In this document: piece after piece, positions 48,133 through 57,914 of the stretch
How positions within the stretch are numbered: position 1 is the first letter of the stretch
How the letters are laid out: the number at the start of each line of letters is the position of its first letter
Made by a program: the position numbers and the translations under genes
Notes under the pieces: model-generated
The model's database searches: none
What the model was told of the DNA's origin: nothing
The model's input: the letters and a program-made list of their open reading frames with translations, nothing else
Origin: Paludifilum halophilum
Lineage (GTDB): Bacteria > Bacillota > Bacilli > Thermoactinomycetales > DSM-45169
DNA: 64,000 nt
Direction: 5' to 3'
Assembly: GCF_002245355.1 (NCBI RefSeq)
Contig: NZ_NOWF01000008.1
Location: 124,001-188,000 of the forward strand

Positions 48133-48660
48133 ATGAAACGTCAGAGGTCTCGGATCATGTCCTGGTTGAGAACAGTCCTTCTGGCTGTATCCGTCGCCCT
48201 CGTCATCAACCAGTTCGGGTTGGCGATGTCCGTTGTCAATGGAACATCGATGCAACCCACCCTGGAAGACGGCGACCGGCTTCTCATCAACAAATTTCAT
48301 TTTTTGTTTGAAGAACCTCGGCGGGGGGATGTGATCACCTTTGAGGATCCTTCCCGTGACGGGCGATACCTTGTGAAAAGAGTGGTGGGGGTGCCGGGTG
48401 ACCGTATTGCCATCCGAGGAGGTGAGTTGTATCGGAACGGGAAGCGGGTAAGCGAACCGTACATCGATTCAGACATCGAAGACGGAAACTACGGACCGGT
48501 CGCAGTCAAACCGGGCAGTGTTTTCGTCATGGGAGACAATCGTCATCGGTACGCCAGTCGGGACAGTCGATACAAAAGCGTCGGTCTGGTGCCGAATGAG
48601 CTGATCGAAGGGAAAGTGGAGTTGATTTTGTGGCGCCCTTCCCTGGCAACCTTCCTGTGA
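48133..48660 (+). CDS. Signal peptidase I (SipS-type)
   Basis: A protein of 175 residues. It has one N-terminal membrane anchor (about 10-28), the nucleophile Ser in NGTSMQPTLEDGD (about residue 38), the general-base Lys in YLVKRVVGVPGD (about 80), and the box GDNRHRYASRDSR. It is a short Gram-positive type I signal peptidase that removes Sec signal peptides outside the membrane. It starts 11 nt after the DUF402 gene, so they form an operon. Confidence 0.94.
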   Translation: MKRQRSRIMSWLRTVLLAVSVALVINQFGLAMSVVNGTSMQPTLEDGDRLLINKFHFLFEEPRRGDVITFEDPSRDGRYLVKRVVGVPGDRIAIRGGELYRNGKRVSEPYIDSDIEDGNYGPVAVKPGSVFVMGDNRHRYASRDSRYKSVGLVPNELIEGKVELILWRPSLATFL

Positions 48661-48921
48661 TGGTAACCGAGGAAGCAATTTCAAATAATATAAAAAGTCA
48701 ATAACTGTTCACAAAATCCTTTTGCGTCATCTCTGATGAGGAAGCATAATAGGGAGTGGCCAGGCCGTCCGAATTCGATTGTGATCCAGCTATCAACCAC
48801 AGCGAGCAAGGGGGCGGAACGACTTCGCCCGGTGTCCCTGTCACTGGAAGGGACCTTGTCGCGTTATGTGAATAGAAAAACAAAAGAACATGAACACATT
48901 ATCTTTGGGGGGACCTAACCA

Positions 48922-49701
48922 ATGGATCTGTTGAACAAGACACGGAGGATTTCGAGCATTCTCCAAAAAAACGTAAGCCACCATTTGGTGGACTTCGATC
49001 AGGTTGCCGAGGCACTTTGTGATGTGATCGGCGCCAATATTTATGTTGTCAGTCCGGAAGGCGAAATTCTGGGTATGGCGATCAACCACGAAATCGAAAA
49101 TGAACGGATGGAAAAGTATCTAAAAGATCGCCAATTCCCTGAAGAATATGCGACTTTGTTGATGGAAGTGGAAAGCACTTCTTCCAATGTCAGCGTGGAC
49201 AGCCCTTACACCGCCTATCCGACGGAAATGAGAGACATGTTTAAACACGGGTACACGACCCTTGTCCCGATCATCGGAGGCGGGGACCACCTGGGAACGC
49301 TGGTTCTTTCCCGCATCAATGACGAGTTCGTCGACGATGATCTGGTTCTGGCTGAATACGGTGCTACGGTTGTCGGGATGGAAGTCCTGCGCGAGCGTGC
49401 CGGCAAGATCGAAGATGAAGCCCGGAGCCGCGCCGTTGTCCAACTGGCGATTAACTCCCTTTCCTTCAGCGAGCTGGAAGCCGCTGAACACATTTTCAAC
49501 GAGCTGGATGGCACGGAAGGATTGCTCGTCGCCAGTAAGATTGCCGATCGCGTCGGGATTACCCGTTCCGTCATCGTCAATGCGCTGCGCAAGCTGGAGA
49601 GTGCGGGTGTTGTCGAGTCCCGTTCCCTGGGGATGAAGGGGACCTACATCAAGATTCTCAACCCCAAGTTGTTGCCGGCTCTGGAAAAGGCCCGCAGCTG
49701 A
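48922..49701 (+). CDS. codY: GTP/BCAA-sensing global repressor CodY
   Basis: A 259-residue protein, full length for CodY. The N-terminal GAF domain (1-155) binds branched-chain amino acids, and the C-terminal winged helix-turn-helix (about 200-225: [26 protein letters not shown]) binds DNA. The opening [16 protein letters not shown] is typical. In B. subtilis codY follows clpQY; here it stands alone after sipS. The unusual site GGGGGG lies upstream of ATG 48922. Confidence 0.96.
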   Translation: MDLLNKTRRISSILQKNVSHHLVDFDQVAEALCDVIGANIYVVSPEGEILGMAINHEIENERMEKYLKDRQFPEEYATLLMEVESTSSNVSVDSPYTAYPTEMRDMFKHGYTTLVPIIGGGDHLGTLVLSRINDEFVDDDLVLAEYGATVVGMEVLRERAGKIEDEARSRAVVQLAINSLSFSELEAAEHIFNELDGTEGLLVASKIADRVGITRSVIVNALRKLESAGVVESRSLGMKGTYIKILNPKLLPALEKARS

Positions 49702-49728
49702 ATAGCCCCGTATGTTGTCGAAAAAGAG

Positions 49729-49766
49729 AAACCGACCGCAGTCCATCGACTGCGGTCGGTTTCTTT
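49729..49766 (+). terminator. Terminator after codY
   Basis: The 15-bp stem GAAACCGACCGCAGT / ACTGCGGTCGGTTTC with a 6-nt loop is followed by TTTGG. Confidence 0.92.
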
Positions 49767-49990
49767 GGTCTGGGATCCAGGAGGTTCCCGTAGTATAATA
49801 AAGGAAGAGGGAAAATGAAAGATCCTTAACCCTTCCATGGATCGTTTGTCAAGGAAAAAATAGAAATGGTAAAGTTCGAAACGAAACATTGTTGTTCATG
49901 AAACGGTTCTTGACAATAAACGGGAAGGATTCCGTGTCCGGTGAAGATCTCTGTTATAATGGGGAGGAATGTTGACTATATAAGTGGGAG

Positions 49991-51781
49991 ATGAGCAGTT
50001 TGGGGAGCGTACGAAGATATCTGCGGTTTATCCGCCCCTACCGAAAACAGATCGCCTTGACCATGTGTGTCGGCGTCCTCAAGTTCGGCATCCCTCTCCT
50101 GCTTCCGCTCATCCTGAAGTATGTCGTTGATGATGTCCTGCTGACGGAAATGCCCACTGAGGAAAAAGTGAGCAGACTGGTCTGGGTATTGGCCGGATCA
50201 TTCTTCATATTTACGGTGTTAAGGCTGCCAATCGAGTATTACCGGCAGTACTTCGCTCAGTTGACGGCCAGCCGAGTGCTGTTTGATGTCCGGAACCGGT
50301 TGTTCGACCATATACAGAAGCTTTCTCTACGCTATTACAACAACCAAAAGGTGGGGCAGATCATTTCCCGGGTCATCCACGATGTGGAACAGACAAAGGA
50401 GTTCGTAGTTACCGGGATGATGAACATCTGGCTGGATCTGATCACCTTGCTCATTGCTGTGGCAATCATGCTGTGGATGGATCCATGGATGACCCTCGTC
50501 TCCCTGGCCGTTTTTCCTTTGTACGGATTTTCGGTGAAGTATTTCTATCAAAGGTTGAGGCGGTTGACCCGGGAACGCTCTCAAGCTCTGGCGGAAATGC
50601 AAGGGCACTTACACGAGCGGGTACAGGGGATTTCCGCCATTCGTGCCTTCAACTTGGAGGAATACGAACGGGGCCAGTTTGGTACCCGAAATCGTCATTT
50701 TTTGAACAGGGCGATGGCCCATGCCAGCTGGAACGCCCGTACTTTCGCCGTAGTCAATACGATTACCGATATCGCCCCGATCCTTTTGATCGGTTTTGCC
50801 GGTTACCAGGTGATTGACGGTGATGTCACGATCGGGGAGATGACCGCCTTTTACGGTTACCTTCAATTGATTTATTCCCCGATCCGGCGCTTGGTCAATT
50901 CTTCAACGGTTCTGACCCAGTCTTTGGCCTCGATGGATCGGGTATTCGAATTTCTCGATGTTCCCTACGAGATCGAGAATCGCCCCGGAGCAGTCGAGAT
51001 CGATCGGGCCGAAGGAGCCATCGCCTTCCGGGAGGTGCACTTTTCCTATCTGCCCGATGGAGAAGATGTGTTACGGGGGGTGGACCTGAGGATTGAACCG
51101 GGACAGACGGTTGCTCTGGTCGGAACGAGCGGAGGTGGAAAGTCCTCCCTGGTTTCCCTGATCCCCCGCTTTTACGACGTCCGAACGGGTCGGGTCCTGG
51201 TCGACGGCCGGGACGTTCGGGACTGGGATTTATCCAGTCTGAGAAACCAGGTGGGAATGGTACTTCAGGATAATATCCTGTTTAGCGGCTCGGTGTTGGA
51301 AAACATTCGTATGGGCCGGACGGATGCGACGATGGAAGAGGTGGTAGCGGCGGCGACAGCCGCCAACGCCCACGAATTTATCATGGATCTTCCGGATCAG
51401 TACGAGACGGAGATCGGAGAACGGGGAGTGAAGCTCTCCGGCGGTCAGAAACAAAGGATCGCCATCGCCCGCGTCTTTCTTAAGGATCCCTCCATCCTGA
51501 TTTTGGATGAAGCGACATCGGCTTTGGATCTGAAGTCGGAACAACTGATCCAAGAGTCCCTGCACCGCCTGGCGAAAAACCGGACTACACTGATCGTTGC
51601 CCACCGCCTGTCCACGATTACTCATGCGGATCGGATCTGTCTGATCGAGGACGGACGGATCGAGGAAAACGGAACCCACGGGGAGTTGATGGCTTTAAAC
51701 GGCAAGTACGCCCGATTGTTTAATGTGCAAAACTTGGATCGGAACCGGGTACCGGTCGTAAACCGTCAAGGTGCACCCTGA
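49991..51781 (+). CDS. ABC exporter, fused membrane and ATPase domains
   Basis: The 596-residue protein has six membrane helices (about 18-300) followed by an ATPase domain (about 340-580): Walker A VGTSGGGKSS, signature VKLSGGQKQRIAIARVFL, Walker B ILILDEATSALD, and H-loop IVAHRLST. It is a homodimeric type IV exporter (MsbA/BmrA/YfiB-like), probably for lipids or drugs. ATG 49991 directly abuts GTGGGAG, so TTG 50000, 9 nt downstream, is a possible true start. Confidence 0.92.
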   Translation: MSSLGSVRRYLRFIRPYRKQIALTMCVGVLKFGIPLLLPLILKYVVDDVLLTEMPTEEKVSRLVWVLAGSFFIFTVLRLPIEYYRQYFAQLTASRVLFDVRNRLFDHIQKLSLRYYNNQKVGQIISRVIHDVEQTKEFVVTGMMNIWLDLITLLIAVAIMLWMDPWMTLVSLAVFPLYGFSVKYFYQRLRRLTRERSQALAEMQGHLHERVQGISAIRAFNLEEYERGQFGTRNRHFLNRAMAHASWNARTFAVVNTITDIAPILLIGFAGYQVIDGDVTIGEMTAFYGYLQLIYSPIRRLVNSSTVLTQSLASMDRVFEFLDVPYEIENRPGAVEIDRAEGAIAFREVHFSYLPDGEDVLRGVDLRIEPGQTVALVGTSGGGKSSLVSLIPRFYDVRTGRVLVDGRDVRDWDLSSLRNQVGMVLQDNILFSGSVLENIRMGRTDATMEEVVAAATAANAHEFIMDLPDQYETEIGERGVKLSGGQKQRIAIARVFLKDPSILILDEATSALDLKSEQLIQESLHRLAKNRTTLIVAHRLSTITHADRICLIEDGRIEENGTHGELMALNGKYARLFNVQNLDRNRVPVVNRQGAP

Positions 51782-51804
51782 GCGAGAAGATGGAGGGGAG
51801 TAAA

Positions 51805-52227
51805 GTGGAAAAGACGTTCCCGATTAAATACGAGTGGGATATCGTCGCCATGCGCAGTGAAGTGAGGGAAGCGGCCCGTCAACACGGGTTCAGCGAACTG
51901 GATCAGGTCCGGATTGTCCAATCCGTATCCGAGCTGGCCCGAAACGTGGTGCACCATGCTGAAGAGGGCCTTGTTCACATCGAGCTGGTGGATGAAGATG
52001 AAAAATCGGGCATGCGGATTGTCGTCCAGGATTTCGGACCGGGAATCGCCGAACTGAATCAGATCCTCCGCATGTCAGAGTCCCCGGCTGCGGTGGAAGG
52101 TTACGGATTGAAACAGGTGAGGGAATTGATGGATGACTTTTCGATTCGGGCCGTGGAGGGAAAGGGAACCTGTGTGGCGGTATCCAAGTGGAAAGAACAG
52201 TCCGATTCCGTCGACCATCAATCCTGA
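51805..52227 (+). CDS. RsbT-like serine kinase / anti-sigma ATPase
   Basis: GTG 51805 follows GGAGGGGA and gives 140 residues. An HATPase_c domain of the GHKL type has N-box QVRIVQSVSELARNVVHHA, G1 box DFGPGIAE and G2 box GYGL. It matches RsbT, the switch kinase that phosphorylates RsbS in stressosomes. No rsbR or rsbS flanks it, so it acts with partners elsewhere. It lies 24 nt after the ABC exporter. Confidence 0.85.
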   Translation: MEKTFPIKYEWDIVAMRSEVREAARQHGFSELDQVRIVQSVSELARNVVHHAEEGLVHIELVDEDEKSGMRIVVQDFGPGIAELNQILRMSESPAAVEGYGLKQVRELMDDFSIRAVEGKGTCVAVSKWKEQSDSVDHQS

Positions 52228-52317
52228 GTGCCGTTGCGGAAGCAGGCAGGACTTTTGAATAGATCTTTCCCGCCTGAACAGGGTTGGTTAATACGCTGGT
52301 AAGCGGGAAGATGGTTG

Positions 52318-52352
52318 AAGACTATCCGAATGGTTTATCGGATAGTCTTTTT
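52318..52352 (+). terminator. Terminator after the rsbT-like gene
   Basis: AAGACTATCCGA / TCGGATAGTCTT with a short loop is followed by TTTT. Confidence 0.88.
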
Positions 52353-52399
52353 GTATTAGTTCACAATCATGTATCCATATTATGAACCTTTTAAGACCT

Positions 52400-52785
52400 T
52401 ACTTGACGCAAATCTTTTAACTCATCTAAAATGGTTATGAACTAAACTGCCATTCCTTGTATGCGCTGTCCTGGCGGCTTTCTGCCCAGGTGGCGGAATC
52501 ACTCCATGAAGGTTATGAAGGTGGAAACACTGGAGTCGAGTACACTCATATTCCGACGGGTTCGGCTCCGGCAAAAACGCTGGGACCCTCTTTGTCCAGA
52601 GGCTGAATCCTGACGGGGGTTTTCCAGCGCAGTTTTTTGCTGTGGTCCGCGATTTCGGTGCAGAGAGTGTGTGTTTGCTGTCGGACGGGCGTATGACGAA
52701 GTGGATGAGGAACGCCGTGATATTGCGGGGCCCATCCCCCGGGTCACCGGCTCTATGAAGGCGATCCAGTTCCATAGAAAGGAGG
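52400..52785 (+). pseudogene. Possible decayed gene before ctaB
   Basis: There is no intact gene in this 560-bp gap. Reading the plus strand in pieces gives protein-like stretches in different frames: AQVAESLHEGYEGGNTGVEY and then, in a shifted frame, SDGFGSGKNAGTLFVQRLN followed by FFAVVRDFGAESVCLLSDG. The DGFGSG string resembles the DGLGSG metal-binding motif of RsbX/SpoIIE-type phosphatases, which would suit a place next to an rsbT-like gene. The resemblance is short and may be chance. Confidence 0.25.
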
Positions 52786-52791
52786 GGGACC

Positions 52792-53727
52792 GTGGAACGA
52801 CCCATGACCCGCGAATCCTCAGGCAGGATCTTAGCCGGGGATGAACAGCCCTTTTCAACGGCCAAAGCGACCTGGCGGGATTATTGGGATATTACCAAGC
52901 CGGGTATCAATAGAGCAAACCTGATCGCTGTCTTCGCCGGGTTTTGGCTGGCGGGACACGAAACCTTCGATTTTGGACTTTTGATGGTTACCCTTCTGGG
53001 AACGGCCCTGGTGATCGCTGGCGGTTGCGTGGTCAATAATTTTATCGATCGCGATATCGATCCCCTGATGACCCGGACGTGTAACCGTCCTGTCGCGGCG
53101 GGGCGGATTCGACCGCAGACGGCGCTTTGGATGGGTGTCGTCTATTACTTGTCGGGCGCCGTTTTATTGGCGTTGCTGGTGAATGCTCTCACCGCCCTGT
53201 TGGCGAGCCTCGGATTTTTTATCTATGTCATTGTCTATTCGGCTTGGAGCAAGCGGACCACTCCCTGGAACACTTTGATCGGGAGCGTGTCGGGCGCTGT
53301 ACCCCCGTTGGTCGGCTGGGCCGCCGTGACGGGTTCCCTGGACGCGGCGGCATGGATCTTGTTCATGTTTATGTTCATTTGGCAGTTCCCTCACTTTTAT
53401 GCACTTGCCATGCTGAAGGAAGAGGAATACCGCACGGCGGGAATTCCCATGTTGCCGGTGGTGAAAGGAGGGGCTGAGACGAAGCGGCAGATTCTGCTCT
53501 TCGTTCTGATGATGCTGCCTTCCTCCCTGTTGTTGTTCGCGACAGGGGTTGTCGGCTGGATCTATTTCGCGACGGCGCTCATCCTGGGCTCTCTATGGAT
53601 TTTTCTGGCGTTTAGGGGATTGTCTCAGGATGTTAAGACCTGGGCCCGTCATATGTTTCTTTACTCCCTGCTATATTTGACCCTGATGCAAGCAGCTATG
53701 TTTTTGGATCCTGTCGTCTTAGGTTGA
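52792..53727 (+). CDS. ctaB: Protoheme IX farnesyltransferase (heme O synthase), copy 1
   Basis: A protein of 311 residues with about nine membrane helices. The UbiA-family Asp motifs appear as NNFIDRDIDPLMTRT and later YSAWSKRTTPWNTLIGSVSGA. It converts heme B to heme O for the oxidase encoded downstream. GTG 52792 follows AGGAGGGGGA. A paralogue lies at 62283-63230. A heme A synthase (ctaA) is not visible in this window. Confidence 0.94.
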   Translation: MERPMTRESSGRILAGDEQPFSTAKATWRDYWDITKPGINRANLIAVFAGFWLAGHETFDFGLLMVTLLGTALVIAGGCVVNNFIDRDIDPLMTRTCNRPVAAGRIRPQTALWMGVVYYLSGAVLLALLVNALTALLASLGFFIYVIVYSAWSKRTTPWNTLIGSVSGAVPPLVGWAAVTGSLDAAAWILFMFMFIWQFPHFYALAMLKEEEYRTAGIPMLPVVKGGAETKRQILLFVLMMLPSSLLLFATGVVGWIYFATALILGSLWIFLAFRGLSQDVKTWARHMFLYSLLYLTLMQAAMFLDPVVLG

Positions 53728-53855
53728 TCGGAGTCAACCGGCAGTCGCTTTTCAACGTCCGCCTGGCTCCATTTGCCATCCAAGAGCGGCGTTGTTTGTT
53801 ATAAAATGAAGATCGGTTTGATCGAGATGATGAGAGAAAGCGGGGTTAAACGGGT

Positions 53856-54875
53856 ATGAGTCGAGGGAAACATCTCGGGCGTCTATTGTTTGTTTTTTCC
53901 ATGATCGCCCTCCTTATGGCCGGATGCGAAGAGCCTGCGAAATCTGTGCTCGACCCACAGGGTAGCACCGGTGAAGAACAGCTGACCCTCATCAAAATCA
54001 GTATTTATATTATGGCTTTCGTTTTCGCCGTTGTGATGGTCATTTTCATTTATGTACTTATCCGTTATCGCCAAAAACCGGGGGATGACAGCATTCCGGA
54101 GCAGGTGGAGGGAAGCACCAAACTTGAACTGCTCTGGACGGTGATCCCGATCATTCTGTTGGCGATCCTGGCGGTGCCGACGGTGGCTACCACCTTCTCC
54201 CTGGCGGAAAAGCCCTCTGAAGAGGAAGAAGCGCTGACGGTGAAGGTGACGGCTCACCAATACTGGTGGGAGTTCGAATATGAGGATTACGGTTTCAAGA
54301 CCGCTCAGGAACTTCATATCCCCAAGGACAAAAAGGTTTATCTGAAGTTGACTTCCCGGGACGTGATTCACTCTTTCTGGGTTCCGGCTCTCGGAGGGAA
54401 GACGGACCTGAATCCCGGACAGACAAATACGATGACGATCGATGCGAAAAAAGTTGGAACATATGAGGGGCGCTGCGCGGAATTGTGCGGGGCGGGCCAC
54501 GCTTTGATGAATTTCGAAGTGGTCGTGGACGAAGAACAGAAGTTTGATCAATGGGTAGCCCAGCGGCAGGAACCTTCCTCTCAACCGCAAACTGCGGCTC
54601 AGGAACGGGGAGAAGAAGTATTTTCCCAGAACTGCATGAGCTGTCACGCTATCGATGGAGCCGAATTGGAACGGAAAGGAAACAAAGCTCCAAACCTGAC
54701 CGGATTCGGAGAGCGGGACAAAATCGCCGGTGTGTTGGAAAACAACGACGAAAACCTGGAAAAGTGGTTAAAGCATCCCGACAAGGTGAAACCGGGCAGT
54801 TATATGCCGTCCTTTGACTTCCTGAACGAGAAGGATATGAAGTCTCTGAAGGCCTATCTGCAAAGCCTCGAATAA
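53856..54875 (+). CDS. ctaC: Cytochrome c oxidase subunit II with fused cytochrome c (caa3-type)
   Basis: A protein of 339 residues. It has a lipoprotein signal (lipobox near MAGC), two membrane helices (about 45-70 and 85-110), and a CuA cupredoxin domain with GRCAELCGAGHALM. The C-terminal cytochrome c domain has CMSCHAI as heme c site. The fusion identifies a caa3-type oxidase. It accepts electrons from cytochrome c at the outer membrane face. Confidence 0.95.
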   Translation: MSRGKHLGRLLFVFSMIALLMAGCEEPAKSVLDPQGSTGEEQLTLIKISIYIMAFVFAVVMVIFIYVLIRYRQKPGDDSIPEQVEGSTKLELLWTVIPIILLAILAVPTVATTFSLAEKPSEEEEALTVKVTAHQYWWEFEYEDYGFKTAQELHIPKDKKVYLKLTSRDVIHSFWVPALGGKTDLNPGQTNTMTIDAKKVGTYEGRCAELCGAGHALMNFEVVVDEEQKFDQWVAQRQEPSSQPQTAAQERGEEVFSQNCMSCHAIDGAELERKGNKAPNLTGFGERDKIAGVLENNDENLEKWLKHPDKVKPGSYMPSFDFLNEKDMKSLKAYLQSLE

Positions 54876-54965
54876 CATTCCCGGTTCCAAACCGGAAGAA
54901 ATGCGTTCCCTGACGTACGAGGGAAGCGCGGTTGAGAAATGCTTGGAATGGAGGAGGGGTTTCCT

Positions 54966-56882
54966 TTGGCTACGCTGGTGATTCTCATCGTGTTCGCCTT
55001 GTTTTTGACGGCGATCTGGACCGGTGGGTACGACAAACAGCTGTTAAATCGTTTCAGATCCCATTGGTTATGGGACTGGATCACCACAGTCGACCATAAA
55101 AAAATCGGCATTCTCTATTTGATCGGTGGTGCATTCTTCTTTATCATCGGCGGGATTGAAGCACTGCTGATCCGGATTCAGCTTTTGGTCCCGAACAACG
55201 ATTTTATGGTCGGGGACACGTTTAACGAACTCTTGTCCATGCACGGGACGACCATGATCTTTTTTGTAGCGATGCCTCTCTTGTTTGCGCTGATGAACGT
55301 GGCTGTTCCGTTGCAGATCGGTGCCCGGGATGTCGCTTTTCCTTTTTTGAACTCGCTGGGTTTTTGGCTGTTCCTGGCAGGCGGCATTCTGATGAACCTC
55401 AGCTGGATCTTCGGTAATGCTCCGGATGCCGGTTGGACCAACTATGTCCCCATCGCATCCAATGAGTTTAGTCCCGGAACAGGGATTGACTACTATGTTC
55501 TCGGTTTACAAATTTCCGGGATCGGGACGACGATGGGTGGTATCAACTTCCTGGTCACGATTATCAATATGCGGGCGCCGGGGATGTCCCTTTTGCGGAT
55601 GCCGATGTTTACCTGGACGTCCTTTGTCGCTTCATCACTCATTCTGTTCGGTTTTCCGCCGTTGACCGCCGGGCTGTTCCTGGTGATGTTTGAGCGTCTT
55701 TTCGGCGCCAACTTTTTCGATGTGGCGATGGGCGGAAACCCGGTGATTTGGCAACACTTGTTTTGGATTTTCGGTCATCCGGAAGTGTACATCGTGATCC
55801 TGCCTGCTTTCGGTGTGATGTCCGATGTGATTTCCAACTTCTCCAAAAAGCGTCTGTTCGGATATACATCGATGGTATTCGCCACGATATTGATCGGATT
55901 TCTCGGTTTTATGGTTTGGGCACACCACATGTTCACCGTGGGCATGGGCCCGGTGGCCAACTCCATCTTCGCGGTCGCTACCATGGCTATCGCTGTACCG
56001 ACGGGAATCAAGGTCTTCAACTGGCTGTTTACCATGTGGGGCGGTAAAATCCGTTTCACCACCGCGATGCTGTGGGCCGTCGGATTTATTCCCACCTTTG
56101 TGATGGGGGGAGTGACAGGGGTGATGTTGGCCTCTCCTCCGGCGGACTATCAATACCATGACAGTTATTTTGTTGTGGCTCATTTCCACTATGTATTGAT
56201 CGGCGGTACGGTGTTCGGGATTTTTGCGGGGCTTTACTACTGGTGGCCCAAGATGTTCGGCCACAAGCTGGGTGAAACCTTGGGTAAGTGGCATTTCGGT
56301 CTCTTCTTTATCGGGTTCCACTTGACGTTCTTCATTCAGCACTTTATCGGATTGTACGGGATGCCCCGTCGACACTTTACTTATCAACCGGAAGACGGTT
56401 TGACCACTCTTAACCAGATCAGTACTGTAGGGGCTTTCTTTATGGCCGCCGGGACCATCGTTTGGCTGATCAACATTATTAAGAGCGCCCGAAGCGCGAT
56501 TCCCGCCGGCAATGATCCCTGGGACGGACGCACCCTGGAGTGGGCGATCTCTTCTCCGGCTCCGGAATACAACTTCGCCCAACTGCCCCAGGTACGGTCC
56601 TTGGATGCGTTCTGGTTTGAAAAGATGGAAGGCAATAAGAAGATGATTCCCGCAGAACCGCTGGGACCGATCCATATGCCTTCTTCAACCCATTGGCCGT
56701 TTATTATGACGATCGGCTTCTTCATTTCCGGATTAGGATTTGTTTTCCGCTCGCTGGAAGTCGGGGTACTCGGTTTGATTCTCGTCTTTTTGACGATGTT
56801 CATTCGCTCTTTCGAGCAAGACCACGGCTACCACATCGAGCTGGATGAGATCGAAAAAACGGAGAAAGGGGCGAATGCTTGA
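54966..56882 (+). CDS. ctaD: Cytochrome c oxidase subunit I
   Basis: The start is TTG 54966 with GGAGGAGGGG upstream, giving 638 residues; the ATG at 54939 lies before the ribosome binding site. At least 12 membrane helices are present, with CuB/heme ligands in GHPEVYIVILPAFG, WAHHMFTVGM and HDSYFVVAHFHYV. It is the catalytic proton-pumping subunit. It shares the TGATG overlap with ctaE. Confidence 0.96.
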   Translation: MATLVILIVFALFLTAIWTGGYDKQLLNRFRSHWLWDWITTVDHKKIGILYLIGGAFFFIIGGIEALLIRIQLLVPNNDFMVGDTFNELLSMHGTTMIFFVAMPLLFALMNVAVPLQIGARDVAFPFLNSLGFWLFLAGGILMNLSWIFGNAPDAGWTNYVPIASNEFSPGTGIDYYVLGLQISGIGTTMGGINFLVTIINMRAPGMSLLRMPMFTWTSFVASSLILFGFPPLTAGLFLVMFERLFGANFFDVAMGGNPVIWQHLFWIFGHPEVYIVILPAFGVMSDVISNFSKKRLFGYTSMVFATILIGFLGFMVWAHHMFTVGMGPVANSIFAVATMAIAVPTGIKVFNWLFTMWGGKIRFTTAMLWAVGFIPTFVMGGVTGVMLASPPADYQYHDSYFVVAHFHYVLIGGTVFGIFAGLYYWWPKMFGHKLGETLGKWHFGLFFIGFHLTFFIQHFIGLYGMPRRHFTYQPEDGLTTLNQISTVGAFFMAAGTIVWLINIIKSARSAIPAGNDPWDGRTLEWAISSPAPEYNFAQLPQVRSLDAFWFEKMEGNKKMIPAEPLGPIHMPSSTHWPFIMTIGFFISGLGFVFRSLEVGVLGLILVFLTMFIRSFEQDHGYHIELDEIEKTEKGANA

Positions 56883-57508
56883 TGAGCGCACAGGTGGAAC
56901 ACAAGGGCACACAGGCCCATTTGCCCCCTCATCCTGAAAAAGCGACGATGGAAAGCCGTAATAAAGTCCTGGGTTTTTGGTTTCTCATCGGCGCGGAAAC
57001 CGTACTTTTCGCCTGTCTGTTCGGTACGTACTTAGCTTTGAAAGACTCTACGATGGGCGGTCCGTCCACGGAGGAGCTTTACCAGATACCGATGGTGGCG
57101 TTGGCGACCTTTATCCTGCTGACCAGCAGCTTGACCAGTGTGTTGGGCGTTCTGGGCATCCACCGGAACAATATCAAACAGGTGAAGCTCTGGTTCTGGG
57201 TCACGGTGGTGCTGGGTGCGGCTTTTCTGGGCCTGGAAATCTACGAGTTCTTCGAATATGTCCATGAAGGGCACACCTTTACCAGCAGTGCCTTCGGGTC
57301 GGCCTTCTATACTCTGGTGGGAACCCACGGCTCCCACGTCTTGTTCGGGATCACCTGGATCTTTTGTTTGCTGATTCAGCTGAGCCGCCGAGGGCTTAAT
57401 ATGGAAACGGCCCCGAAGCTCTATGTGGCCAGCCTGTACTGGCACTTTGTCGATGTCGTCTGGGTGTTCATCTTTACCGTCGTCTATCTGATGGGGAAGG
57501 TGGGTTGA
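56882..57508 (+). CDS. ctaE: Cytochrome c oxidase subunit III
   Basis: A protein of 208 residues with five membrane helices, and the subunit III motifs NKVLGFWFLIGAETVLF and GTHGSHVLFGI. The ATG at 56882 overlaps the ctaD stop by one base, so translation is coupled. It stabilises subunit I. Confidence 0.93.
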   Translation: MSAQVEHKGTQAHLPPHPEKATMESRNKVLGFWFLIGAETVLFACLFGTYLALKDSTMGGPSTEELYQIPMVALATFILLTSSLTSVLGVLGIHRNNIKQVKLWFWVTVVLGAAFLGLEIYEFFEYVHEGHTFTSSAFGSAFYTLVGTHGSHVLFGITWIFCLLIQLSRRGLNMETAPKLYVASLYWHFVDVVWVFIFTVVYLMGKVG

Positions 57509-57511
57509 CGC

Positions 57512-57826
57512 ATGGAAACCGAAGTTCAGCAAAATCAGGCACAGCAGGAAACCGATCCGACTCCGGAAAGTGCGGTGAAACACCTCCTTTCCTTCGCATT
57601 GATGATTGGTTTGACCCTCGTCGCCTTTGCGGCGGTGATGTTGGAAGTGGTCCCAGCCGGGATGGTGATTCCTTTCATCCTGGTGCTGGCCGTTATACAA
57701 GTCTTTTTGCAACTGTTTACCTTTATGCATCTGGACCTTAAAAACAACCGCATGACCGTCACTTTTGTGATGATGGGCCTGATTATCGGCGCCATCTGCG
57801 CCGTTGCCCTGTTTGTTTTGGGATAA
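57512..57826 (+). CDS. ctaF: Cytochrome c oxidase subunit IV (CtaF)
   Basis: A protein of 104 residues with three membrane helices and the family motif QVFLQLFTFMHLDLK. It begins 3 nt after ctaE and completes the oxidase. It assists CuB assembly in related systems. Confidence 0.9.
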   Translation: METEVQQNQAQQETDPTPESAVKHLLSFALMIGLTLVAFAAVMLEVVPAGMVIPFILVLAVIQVFLQLFTFMHLDLKNNRMTVTFVMMGLIIGAICAVALFVLG

Positions 57827-57843
57827 AAGACAACGAAATTCGA

Positions 57844-57876
57844 GTTTCCCCTCGCTCTCCAGGAGTGAGGGGAAAC
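57844..57876 (+). terminator. Hairpin between ctaF and ctaG
   Basis: GTTTCCCCTCGCT / AGTGAGGGGAAAC is a long stem followed only by CTTATAT, so it is a weak terminator, or a stabilising hairpin that lowers ctaG expression relative to the oxidase subunits. Confidence 0.6.
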
Positions 57877-57914
57877 CTTATATACGCACGAAATGAGGAA
57901 AGGGGGAGAAACCG

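Noticed and set aside
52422..52865. Overlapping minus-strand frames opposite ctaB and its upstream gap
   Set aside because: Arg/Ser/Pro-rich shadow translations without motifs or ribosome binding sites, partly antisense to ctaB.
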